Shown here: positions 11,360 through 23,423 of the stretch, in pieces
Position numbering within the stretch: position 1 is the first letter of the stretch
How the letters are laid out: each line of letters opens with the position of its first letter
DNA from: Stercorarius parasiticus
Lineage: Eukaryota > Chordata > Aves > Charadriiformes > Stercorariidae
Assembly: GCA_013396915.1 (NCBI GenBank)
Contig: VWZL01002032.1
Location: forward strand, 16,878-80,877
DNA: 64,000 nt
Direction: 5' to 3'
Made by a program: the position numbers and the translations under genes
Notes under the pieces: model-generated
Database searches by the model: none
What the model saw: only the letters and a program-made list of their open reading frames with translations
What the model was told of the DNA's origin: nothing

Positions 11360-11660
11360 CAGGTGGCCCACTGCTGCTGAGCAGAAGGACCGGGCTCGGA
11401 AGACGCTCCTGCGTGTTTCAGGAGGAGGTAGAGCTCTTCCCAGAGCTAATGCGTGCCGGCTACACCTTCAGATGCGAGACCTGGGATGGATACAGCCGTG
11501 GTGGCGTTCCACTGGTTGCTACCTCCCGAAACTCCCGGTTTCCTGCCCGTGGCTCCCGAACGCCCAGCAGAGAGCGCAGCGCCCCTTCTCCCCGGCGCCG
11601 AGGGCTCCTGCCGGGGGCTGCGCGGGGAGCGGGCTCAGGCGTGAATCACAGCGCCAACAG
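11360..11660. promoter_or_regulatory. Orphan CpG-rich patch (small CpG island)
   Basis: About 20 CpGs fall within 11447-11640, and the GC content is far above the flanks. It lies about 5 kb beyond the FBXO5 polyadenylation signal with no recognised gene on either side. Open frames here (up to 88 codons) are what GC-rich sequence gives by chance. It could be a promoter of an unannotated transcript, a distal regulatory element, or a GC-rich repeat remnant. Confidence 0.5.
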
Positions 11661-13364
11661 GATGACACAAGACCCCTGAGACCTACCTCTTACGTTTAGT
11701 GTCATTTTCTGAGGGTCTACCTCGGCTCAGTTAATTACATCGTACAACAGATTTTTCGTTAGTCACATGCAGATCTAATTTTCGAGACTGTCCCTGGATA
11801 CCAAATTAGCAGAGAAGACATCAATTGCAATTTGCTTACAAACATACTTTAAACACCAGCTGCTTGTAAAAGTACACATAATGTTTTTAAATTAAAAAGC
11901 TCTGTGTTGCCTTAAAAATACTCACAACAGGCAGCGCAGTAATACATTTAGTCTCTGAAATGCATTTACTCTTGTACCCCTAGATAAAAAAATCTGTGTG
12001 CCAGTATGAAATCCAGAAAGTTTGTGAGTTGCTCCACGTCCCTGTCATTCTTTGTGGCACATTGTGGTTGTGTAATAAGACATGATGTTAAACTGTACTA
12101 GAAAAAGCCCGTTGGAGCAGGGTTAAAAAACATGGAAGGTGTCATATGTTAAAGGTAAGTAAATCGGTGAGAGCACAGCGGGAGTTCCAGTCTCCCTGTG
12201 TGCGTTTCAGAAAGAGTTTCAGAAAAGCAAGCAGTTCATATTTGTTCCGGTCTCCTCACCTCTCTTAAATGCCAGTTATATTCCCAGTATTTGTACATGA
12301 TATACAAAAGTAAAATATACAAAAAAAGACGTCTTAGTATCCTACACTACCACCACAGTTCCACCACTCTGCTGTGAATTAACCAGGAAGTAGATAAGGA
12401 GTACACTTTTTAATATTTCTATTTATACTCTCAGCGTATTAATACTCACAAAACTCTTGTCAGTACTCATAATATTCTTCAGCGTTCTCAGCACTGTTGT
12501 AAATAGATTATACCCTGACTTTCTTAACAAGATGAAGGCAACCTTTTTGCTCTGTTTTGCGTATCACAGCAGAAGAAAGGTTCTCTTCCCTCGGAGTTTG
12601 AATCAAAAGCAAGGCTTTAATTGTTCATACAGAACAGCTTTATCCTCACCATAGCAAGGTATTCACAAAGTTTCTGAAGCAGACAGTAATTCGGTATGTT
12701 GTTTTATGTTTACGTGCCAGTCTTGAATATGATATAAAAGGCTTTCAGTTTTCCTGTGCATACATATCGACACCGAAGCAAATTAAATGCCTGTATTTAT
12801 TCTTTCCCTATCAATTTCTTAAATTCTGCTGACCAAAATTGAAAGTACTGCTTGTGCATGTTTTAAGAAGTTAGAGCATATGCGCTTCTTCCTCTGGAAA
12901 TACTCAGAGAAAAAGAAACCGTTACAACGTACTAAGTAATAATCATATTATTGAAAAACACTGCCTTGTAGGGCAGATAGCGGTAACTCTTACACTAACA
13001 ACAACTTGATTTCTGGGAGATGTGGTTCTTTGACCTGCAGTTTCATTTTTTTTGCCAGTGCATGAAATGAGAAAAATAGTATTCGGGGACTCCATGATCT
13101 TTTCTTGCAGGTGATGGCTGGATCTTCGTGAAACATTTTCCTCCTGAGTGTTCACACTAAGCAAAACAAATCCATGACCACCACAAAATTTTTCAGAAAT
13201 GGTTTTTAGAATAATCTTGGGTTATTGGAATATAAACCAGGCATAGAATAGGACAGAATAATACCTAAATCACTAATACCTAAATCACGTGTCATTTTCT
13301 TATCTGTGAGTTGCAAAGAATGTCATAAGTGAGATGAATATTTTTATTCTGTTTTAAATATAAA
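11661..13364. other. Intergenic, nothing recognised
   Basis: AT-rich unique-looking sequence. Short open frames only; no repeat family identified. Confidence 0.55.
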
Positions 13365-13475
13365 GCAATGGAGATACAAAGTGCATGGTCCATGGTCATG
13401 CAGTGGCTCAGTTACAAATACAGTCTGGACTTTCTGACTCCAAATTCTGGGACTATGTCTTCTCCTATCCATCCT
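13365..13475 (-). repeat. MIR-like SINE remnant
   Basis: The plus strand reads like the reverse complement of the tRNA-derived MIR core: a run like GGTCATGCAGTGGCTCAGTT, corresponding to the MIR phrase CACACAGCTAGTAAGTGGCAG, followed by CTGGACTTTCTGACTCCAAA. It is an old, diverged, amniote-age copy on the minus strand with approximate ends. Confidence 0.6.
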
Positions 13476-16035
13476 GCTTTTCATAGTAATTGGAAGTTGT
13501 AAATCAAGAAACACTTTGTATTTTATGATACTTGGTGCTCCAACAAGCAATGGAACTTTTAGGAATGTGAGGGCTTGTCTACTTAAAAAAGATTACAGGT
13601 TTAATTTGGTTACTTATATTGAGTAAAAAAANGATGTACAAAAGAGGTTGATTGAAATGACAAAACCAGGCTCAGCTCATGCCTCAGACACTTGAGATCA
13701 GATGAAGACCAGAGGTGGCAAATACTCACATTTTCCCTTCTGAAACAGAATCTACTCTTTGAAGCAACTTCTTACCGCAGGTTAGCGGTGTATATTTCTG
13801 CAGCCCTCCTAAGGCTGTATCACATATTAGTTACTTATGCAGCTGATGAAAGCAGAAGTTTGTGCTCCCGCATAAAACCAGGATAAACTTTTAGCGCTGC
13901 TAACTAGGCAGAAATGGTTGTCACTCAAAGTGAAAAAAACGAAATCAACGGAAGGCATACCTGTGACTCGACCTGTGGATTGGGCTTCTAGAGAGTAAAA
14001 AACGTAAATCGAGGAGAGGATGGTAGAGGGTAACTATAACATTTCCTCTTCTATGTGCCTTAATAAATTAAGTATATAATCTGGTATGGGTTTACAAGGA
14101 TTATATGCTGGAAAGAAAAAGCCACCAGCTATATTATTACTTATTTCTGTTCCTTTGATTTGAAATTAATAGATTTTTTTTTTTTTTTTAGAGAAATCAA
14201 CTCATCCTTAAATAAAGTTGTAAAGTTCAAAACTAATTATAAATATTTTCATTGCCATAATCACAGAAATTCTTTACTGTAAACCAGCTAAATTTGTATT
14301 CAGGGAATAAGGTTAAAGAATCCTTCTATCCCAGAGTTTTATGTGTATGTAACTATTGTATTTATCCACAGATAATTTAGTCAATCTTAATACAAAACAT
14401 GTTAGATAATACAAACTAGGGTAGATTTGGCTTTCGGGTTGTAACCTGAGCTCCTAGTGTTACAGGGGAAATGCGTAGTTATTATCTATTAAGCAGCTTG
14501 CAATAGTTGAGGAAGTGTTTAATCCTGTAAAATAAAAAATAGCTGCTTAAAGTATTCATATTTTTAAATGGTTTGTAAGTGAAAGCACAGTGTTCCCTTT
14601 TAGGCTGCCACAGTTTGCTGGGAGCAAGCTGTAGAGCTGGTAGTGAAAGTTTGAAGGACTAGAAATTAAAAGAAGTCAGCATCTGTTTTGGTTACCATTT
14701 TTAAGACTTGTTCAAGGCCAGCAAGTGAGCCCACCATTTTAAAGATTAACATGGCAGGAACCATGATCCAGAAGGCTTCTCCTTAGGCTTGCCCTTAAGG
14801 GCATGAAAGAAGCTCAATAGAGGACTGCAATACACAGCCTGTGGGCAAGAAATTGATCCATAAATCTTTGTAAATTAAGCCAGCGTTTGTGTTACTGAAA
14901 AATGGATTTCATCTGGTGGTGAACTCAGAACACTCAATGGCATTATATATCCTGTATATGAATTTGGTCTAGAGTTGCTGCTGTATTGCCATAGCAGCTG
15001 CTGCGAAATTGCTGTGAAGAAATACACTTCTCTGATTATATTTTCAATGTTCATCTAGCCTGGATGTGTTTTGCAGGTAACAAATGCTGACCCTGAGGAG
15101 GATGAAAAAGCAGCAGCAGCATTTTTATATTAAACCTCAGTTAGCATCAGTTCATTTTGAATTCAGAGTAGTAGTAACATGTAGCGTTTTTATTTATGCT
15201 AAAATTGAAACAACATGAAAGGAACATAGAATATATCATTGGGCAGATCTGAGGGATCATAGAATTTAGTTCAGGGAGTGGAGAACACACTTTTAATGAG
15301 ACTTCCTTGTCTCCTTTATGTGCTCTGTGTAATTTTAAATTTGTTGATTTAAAACATTGTGCGAATTTAATAAAGTCTTCTGCTTAATAACTCTTGATTT
15401 CCATCACCTTGTTCCTGCAATACTGGTGACAGATTTAAATATATTCAAGAATATTTCACTATCTTTCAAGCTTTCAAGCTAAGACTCTCTCTGAGTCAGC
15501 AGACTCGACCTCTCACAAGGTCCTCTTACTCAATGACCACTGGGGAACAGCTACAAAGGAAAAGACGACTACTTTGCAACAGCACAGAAAAGTTTTAGTA
15601 AATGCTTCTGCACCCCAGAGAGTGCAGAAAAGACGATGAAATGGAATAAAAGTTGCAATCAAGAAGTTTGGTACTTGCTACTGCGCGTCTGTCAGTGTGA
15701 TTTCCACATCATGCACACTAGTGATGTTAAACACCGTATGACTCGAAAGAGGCCTGAGTCAAGGTCTGATCCCTCTTTAACTAGTAAGTGACTGTCCAGG
15801 AGACTTTTTTTTCTTATAAAACTAGTCCTCAGGTAGTTCTTTTGCCTCCAGTGTGAGTATGTGATGAGGGCATGTCTGTAGTGCCTTTCTCTTTTTATTT
15901 TTTCCAGACAGACTTGTGATTCCTCTGCCCGTGCTGTGAACTAGCAGGAAGCATGGAAGGTCCTATCCAAAACCAGGCACGTGACTGAGTTAGCACAGAC
16001 CTGAACGTGTGCTGGGGAGTTCAGGATTGCTCCTT
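13476..16035. other. Intergenic, nothing recognised
   Basis: AT-rich sequence with a T run near 14173-14189. A short CR1-like phrase (ATCATAGAATTTAG) near 15257 is too small to call. Confidence 0.5.
13632..13632. other. Ambiguous base N
   Basis: A single N follows an A run. It is probably a homopolymer-length ambiguity in the assembly. Confidence 0.95.
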
Positions 16036-16345
16036 GGTTTTCATAAAATCATACTGTCATTAGAGTTGGAAGGGACCTTAAAGATCATCTAGTTCCAACC
16101 CCCCTGCCATGGGCAGGGACACCTCCCATTAGACCAGGTTACTCGAAGCCCCATCCAGCCTGGCCCTGAACACCTCCAGGGATGGGGCATCCACAACTTC
16201 TCTGGGCAGCCTGTTCCAGTGTCTCACCTCCCTCACAGTAAAGAATTTCCTCTTAATATCTAACCTAAATCTACCCTTCTTCGGTTTAAAACTATTACCC
16301 TTCGACCTATCGCCACACTCCCTGGCAGAGTCCCTTTTCACTCTT
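16036..16345 (-). mobile_element. CR1 LINE, 3' end with ORF2 C-terminus (5'-truncated)
   Basis: The plus strand shows the reverse complement of the avian CR1 3' end (GTTGGAAGGGACCTTAAAGA, then CCATGGGCAGGGACACCTCC). Read on minus, 16341 to 16129 is an intact 70-codon tail of ORF2 ending in its own stop. It includes [19 protein letters not shown], the hallmark C-terminus of the CR1 endonuclease/reverse-transcriptase protein. The copy lacks everything upstream, the usual result of incomplete reverse transcription. It is one of the least decayed CR1 copies here. Confidence 0.93.
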
Positions 16346-19300
16346 TTGACTCTTTACACTAGTGAGACTGCAGTGATGTCCGTGAACGTGTATTATGGTT
16401 TGCTCCTGTCCCACCATTCACACATACAGGCACTGAATACACAAGTCTCCTGCTCTCATCTTACGGCGCTCTACTGGACAAAGCTCACAGCAGGAACACC
16501 GAACATCCCTTATTGTTAGTCTCATCAAAAACTGAGGGTGATAAAAGACTTGGTTCCCCTCTCAGACTGGATCATGTTTGGAGCAAACAAGAGCCAAGCT
16601 TGAAAAGAAAATTTTAAATACCTTTGTACTCCCCCATTTCTGGCCACCCGGAGGCAGCTGGGAGCAGGCTGGGCGGGAAGGGTTCTGCTTTCCATCACTG
16701 TCACAAGCAGTGCGGCAGCAACAGACCTGCAGCAGCTCTTCCCCACTCCAGCCGCCTTCTCACAGCTTCACACCACGGGACCCATGATGTCCATCTCATC
16801 TTCTGAAACAGCTGGAGACTACTCTTTTGAAAGTCTCGTTATTTTAAAATACCTAGTGCCCATACAGTCTTTGCCCCCTTTTTAAAAAAAGCGCAGTTAA
16901 CACTTTACCATCACAGGAGAGGAGACAGAGCCGTCTTCTTACCTGCTGTCTGGAGGGGTTTAAAACAAGCAGGTGAAAGCACAGGCATGGACAGTTCTTG
17001 ATCTTTGGCCAGGGCAGAATTTGAACTCGGTGAATTCAGCTGATGCCTGTGTAGACCTTCCTTGTGGAAACTCTCACTGATACAACCTTACAGAAATTGT
17101 TACACTAACTCAGTGATGCTGGAGCTTTTTCTTTCCTGCTGCCAAGGTTTGCTGTAAAAACCATTAGAGTTCATGTTATCAGTGCCATCCCACATCCTTG
17201 GTTCTAAACTTGGCCTTGATTTCAAATTTGCTATCATATTAATAACCATTCAGCTTTTGGCTATCTTTATATCTGTGCTCTTTTCTTTGCGCTGCTATGA
17301 GTGCATATAAAATCAGATCTAATCTCAGTAACTCTGACAGTTTCCGTGATGCCAACAACAATACCAGTACCCACGCACGCATCTAAAGTAAGGGTCCTCT
17401 GCTAAAGAGGAGGGAGGCGAAGAAAAGGTCTTGAAATAAAGTAAGTACCAAAGATTTTTACTTTTCATTAGATATTTGTCAAGCGTAAAGATTTCAACTT
17501 ATATTTTGCACTAAATTCTACCACAGTGCTCCTATGTTGTTGATTATCATTCGTTTCCAAAAGATGTCAGCGTTCACCATGAGAAAATATAATCAAATTT
17601 ATCTATTTATTGATGGATTCATGAGTGCTTTTTAAAACAAATTATGTTTCTTGAGTTACTGCCTTGCTTTACAGCCAACACTGTTTAGTTTTCAGTATTA
17701 CTGAAGTGAAGTTATTTTCAATAGTCTTTCAGTTTCTAGTGCTTCCTGCCTTAATAAGAATGTGAAGCCATTGCCCAGTGTATAGTCTTGCAGGATGATG
17801 AGCTGGATTCAAAATTAATGAATCTTCCTCTTAATTTTAACCCCTGAATATAGCCATGACCTTCTCCTCCTACAGCGTTGAATTACAATGAGATTGGGGG
17901 TGGTTTAAACTATTGATGCAGTTGTCCATGATGGCATTGCTATATTATTAATTGCAGACACAGACTCCATGTGCATACTCATCCCTTCGCACAAAAAAAA
18001 GAGATGCTTTCCAAGCTTTACGTGACAGCCATGTTCTTAGCTTTTAACTTAAGCTTTCTAACTAGAGCACGTGCTTAATTTGTCATGAAATAATAGTCAC
18101 CATAACATCAATATATATTACGCTACAAGGTATTCAAATAGGCTGTATTTTTAGGCATCAAATGTATGAGTATGTTACGGAGTTTTAAGAAAGTATTGGG
18201 TATCTGCTGAGCATGGTAACACTCCCAGGAATCTGTCCTAGTCCTGGCTGAAAGCTCATTCAGTGGTGTTTAGAGTAAATTCTTCTGCTTTGTAATACGT
18301 GTGGGCTACGAGCATACACATAGTTATAAACTGTGTTTAAGCTGGTAAAACAAAAGTGTCCAGAAAACTTCATGGTAATTGGGGCTGACTAGTACGGAAC
18401 AGTCCATATCTACATTGATAAACCCCCTGAGCCTCCAAAAGAGGTTGGCTATGTGCACGTGACTTCTTGGTAGTAATCTCCATCCCGTGATAACTTTTGA
18501 ACAGCACCTAGGAATTGTTTGGGAAAGTTAGTTGGTACAGGCTAACGGCATGGCTCTAACACCATGCTGCTCCAGTGCCCAGGACCCTTCTTAGGTAACT
18601 TGTAATTTACTTGTATAGAGGCAGCCACAGCGGACCAGCTAAGCCGCTGTAAGACCACCGATTGAGCTGTTAGAGTAAAGAATGATCTTTATTGAAACTG
18701 CAACTTTTTAAAAGTGGTTAGAGTTTGGTCTACACTCTTAATTACATTTTTGGAATGATACACATCCTCAGATAACTGAGCTGAGTGGAAGGGACTCTGC
18801 TCTGCTTTGTCCCAGGCACATGGAAAGAAAGGGGTTTGTCCTATCTTGGAAGGAGGAAACAAAGAGGTAAAAAGCATTGTGTACCATGGCGGGAAGGCAG
18901 GGGAAAAAGGTTTCCAATCCAGAGCAATGTCAAGGAAGTGGAAAGAAAACCTCTTTCTGAAATCCCTGCTGCTGGTTGGGAAGGAAAGGAGAGGGCTGAG
19001 AGATGAAAGTACGGTTCTACTTACTGAACTTCTCCACGCCTTACCTATGCCTCAGTATAGTCTGCAATAGCCAGCAACTAAGGATTTTGACTGATAATAC
19101 ACAGATTCTGCATGTGAAAACAGCAGATAGATTCCACATCAGCTGAAGCTTCCCAGGGATTTACCTCTCAGGTGAAGCCTGTAATTTAGGTTTGGTGGCA
19201 CAGATTTCTCAGCTGATGTAAATCAAAACATCTACATGATTCACAACTTAAGAGGATCCAGTCCAAATTGTGTATAGATAATTTCTATTACATGCGAAGG

Positions 19301-22300
19301 AATTTGGGGCCTGTTTTTCCTGTGATTTATACCAGCATAATTTTGGAATAAGCGAATATAAAAGTATTTCATCATGGAGTAAGAGGTGAATTAGCTCCAA
19401 CCTGTGCATTGCAAAGATGTAAATGCCAGGTCTTGTTGTGTTTCTTGCTATGGTTGTCAAGTTTAAAACCCATCAGACATATATTTAGGTCCATTATAGT
19501 GTTAATCATACAATAGATTTGTGGTTACATCACAATATTACGTTGATTCTATCTTTTTAATGCTCTTCCAGAGGAAAACACTGTTTATTCTATTTAACTA
19601 ATAATGCTAAAATATTGAGAATATTATTGAAAGCAACAATCTTTTTCAAGCAGAAAAGAAAAGCAGGCGAGCACATGCAGTATTCTTAAAAATATGCCAA
19701 GATGTTATCACTTTGAATAATTCAGCAAGGAGTCGTCATCAGATCTGCGGAAGATTTTTATGAGATGGTTCCATAATAACAGTATATTTAGAACTGGTGT
19801 TCCCCTGCAGAGTATTTTTTGCAACTATTGTACTGCTAACAGCTAGCATGTCTACCTGTACAAGGAGAAAAATTTTCTAGAGCAGCACAGTCCAGCTGGT
19901 GACATGCAAAAAGGATTTAGGCTCCAGGATAGTCCTGCCTGGCTCCTCAGCCTCTCCTCAAAGGAGTGGTTATTCAAGTAATGCACATAGTCCTAGCAAT
20001 CCACCCAGCAGTGCTCCAGCACAGCAAAGCAAGAGGGCAAGCCTCTGTCACTGTGTTACTGTGGGAGGGCAGCTAGGAAGGTGGGCAGGTGTTGTCCTGT
20101 GCCTCCATATGCTCCACCAGGTAGACGTGCTTCTGGAGCAAGCCAGCCCAGAGAGGCATCCCTCAGCTGGGATATGGTCCTGGTGCTGATGAATTTCAGG
20201 CTACTGTCTGAAATTTAATTCCCTTTAATATGTATAGCTGAGAGCCTGGGAGAAGACACTTTGAATGTTGCTTTTCAAGATGCTTGTGAAGTGCTGGCAT
20301 GAGAAATTGGACCCAATAAAAAAAAGAGGGAAAGGCTAAAAGCTAAAATAGAAGTAATAGCCATTTATTAGCCTTTTGTGGAAGGTGTTGGTCATCGTGC
20401 ATGCTAAGTGGTGATAATGATGCGGTGTGATGGTGTGGTGACTCAGAGCTGACTCTTCTCAGAAGGCTGCAGCTGGCTGCTGTGCTTCCAGCCGTCCTCT
20501 TCCCTGCTGCCCCAGGGAGCTGTGCAGCTGGAGAAGTGGCGGATTTGCCTATTCTGCCCAAAATAGAAGCCCGGAGGCTGGGGAAGAAAAGCAGGCTGTC
20601 AGGACTGCCTTCTTATTTCATTCCTCTTTTCCCCGCAAGGCTGTAACTCCCTCCGGTGACTGGAGGAGCAAAGGCAGTGGGATGTTTCTATAGGAGGCCA
20701 CCTTTGGTATCAGGGTCTTGCCTGGAGCACTTGTAGGAAATAGTCACCCTTCCCTTACCCAGGCCTCAGCAGCTGGTAGCTTGGCCGAGTCTGTCACCAC
20801 GGGCAAACCACAGAGGTGTCAGTAGCCCTAGGGGTTAATGGCCAGCAGTAAGATTTGATGCCCTAAGATTTTATTAGACACTCTTATTCACCATGAGGTG
20901 GGGTCTGCTTTCAAACAGGACAGGCAGCTCTTTCAAAAGACCCGGAGGTGGAGAGGAAGGCGGGGGAGTTCAGGATGAGCTTCTCTCTTCAACAGGTAGA
21001 GAGAGGGAGTGGGGAGACGCGTGACATATTGAATCATATCTACACTTTTTTATAGCGAGAGACTGAGGAGAGTCTCTGGTCCTGACACAGGCCTTCTGCC
21101 AGCAGGTGCCTGTGGCTGCTCAGAGCTTGTGAAACCACCTCACACGGCTTGCTGACATCAGGTATGCTAGGTATGTCTGTGTTATGTTTTTTATTTGTTT
21201 ATTTCACCTTTATAAACGGAGGCCAGTGAATAGCAGCTGCACTTTAATAGGCCCGGGGTGTACAGGGCTGCAGCACGGCTCCAGCGTGCGGCACCTCCAA
21301 CCTCTAGAGAAGCGTTCTTCCCCACTCTTCTTCATAAACCTTTTTGATTTGGTCACACTTTCTACCCTTCGTATTTCTTTTCTGTAGAAATAGTTATATA
21401 CCAGCTCAACGTTATACCTAACACTGCTAAACTTGCTGTTGTAGGTATCCGCCATCTTGTTTCTCTCCTCATCCTCCCTCCCCAGCCTGACCCTGAGCTT
21501 TGCTGCTGCTGCTTCAGGTGTTGTCTACTTTCTATTTATAAAACACTCAGCACATTTTGGGGTGTTGGGGGAAAATCATTAACATCCTCTTGTGAGTTAT
21601 TTTTGGTGGTGAAACAGATGTATCTCTGAAAGGAGTGATGGTTTGGTTTCAAACACCCAGCCACATCTGACTGAGGATGCTGTGCGTTTATACTTTTTAC
21701 AATGTGTTGATAAATGGCACTGGTCTTTGTGAGGACACAAGTCTTCCTGGTGATGGTATTTAGCACCAGGCTGATGTTTTCATTGTCATTGTTTCATCTC
21801 AGGGAGATCTTTACGTTTACTGAGCTAATTATTTGGCATAGAAATCTTCAATGAAAAAAACCCCAAACCACTCCAAACCAAAGATTTTGTGTACTGTGGA
21901 CTAATGTAAATTCATATACTGAAAAGGATCTTTCAGAGTGAAGTGCTGCAGTCACTAGTTTGGAGGTGATGACAATTGAGCTCAAACAACATGTAAAATT
22001 ATATCATACAATGACAATCTGAGAAAACAGCTCTCACTGCAGCCCTTGGATGCTGCCTATTAAACCTCTGTTAACTGCCTGGGGAAAGATTCCGGTGCTT
22101 GATTCCCTTGCAAGACCTAACCCAGGGGATACAGCAAGGAACCAAGAATCATTCTGGATGGTGCTCTGGTTAATGTGGACATGGATACCCTAAAAGGGGC
22201 TGCAGACTCAGGAAGGGATTGTTACATTACTGAAATCACAACAGACTTTTTTCTCAGGAGGTCTGCACTGGAAGGAATGAAATCCTGCACTTCCTAGACC

Positions 22301-23084
22301 TTGCCTGTGCAATTACCTTTCTTGTTACATTCTTTGATGGATACATCCTGAGTTTATATTAACTTTAGGAGTTTTATAGCACTGTATAATCACGCTAACT
22401 CTCACAAACTTATAATCTACTTACATTTCACAAACAAAGAACCAGAAGCAAGAACTTACAACTGGCTGATAGTTCACTTCAAACTGTCTTCAGAGCCAGG
22501 ATTATAATGCAGGAACACAAGAATGCTTAACTCCTAACCTTTGCTCATCATACAGCTCCATTCCCTTTATTTTTCTCTCTCCTTTCTAGAGACTAAAACA
22601 TTATTTCATAAAGGCTCCAAAGATTTACATACAAAGCTTGAGTCAAAACATAATGAACAAAATAAATTCTGATTGTGGAAAAGAGTTCTCCTCCATGCCC
22701 ACCAACTCTTGAAAATGTTTCAGTCATTTTAATGATTTAAAGGCTTAAAAATTGCTCAGCCAATCTATTTTAGATTTTTAGTAAGAAAGTGGAAACTAAG
22801 ATAATCTACGAGAAGTGAGATCATTTCCTACTTTGAAATTTCCTGTTTCCAAGTTGCTTTACTGACTGTGCTTCAGAGAAGGTTTAATCCATTACACAAT
22901 CCGAAATTTCAGGTAGATAGGTTTTGTGTGGAGGAAGATTAAGCTTAGGGAGAGCTTATTTATATCTGTATTACAAGGGAACTAGAACGATGCATTTGCG
23001 AATAACCAAGAATATGCATCCAAACATTTAAAATCAATCTACCTTTGTTCAAAGAGAGAAAACGTAATTTCTCTGTTTTTTTCC
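16346..23084. other. Intergenic, no gene recognised
   Basis: Mostly AT-rich, with a somewhat GC-richer part at about 20440-21160. No coding homology was seen. A phrase near 19290-19345 (ATTTATACCAGCATAATTTT) resembles an old amniote interspersed repeat also hinted at near 23087-23125; evidence is weak. Confidence 0.5.
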
Positions 23085-23213
23085 CAGCAAAATTCTGCTG
23101 ACTTCAGTGGAATTATTCTGGTTTACAGTTACCTAAAAGTGGAAAGAAATGGGTGTCCCTTTCTAATTCTTGATTCTTTCTTTTCTGGTACTTGATTCTC
23201 ACATTATTTTTCA

Positions 23214-23423
23214 GTGTATATTGAGGATGAGGGAGTTCTGTTGCAGCGTTTGAAAAATTCTGTCCAACTTCTGCTGTTTGTCTGGAAGCTTGTTGAATAC
23301 AGCTCTGCAATGTCAAACATCTTTGATTTGATTTGGACTGGACCAGATGTCAACAAATTGGAATTTAATGTTGTTGAGATAGATGACAATGGAGGAAGCA
23401 TAAAAGGATTTGTTACAAATTAG
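23214..23423 (+). other. Exon-like open segment of unknown nature
   Basis: A good acceptor (CACATTATTTTTCAG, AG near 23212-23213) is followed by about 70 open codons to TAG, with ATTAAA about 5 nt after the stop. This resembles a terminal exon. The minus strand is also open over nearly the same span. I recognise no domain in either translation. It may be a terminal exon of an unannotated transcript, an old transposon piece, or chance. Confidence 0.2.
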
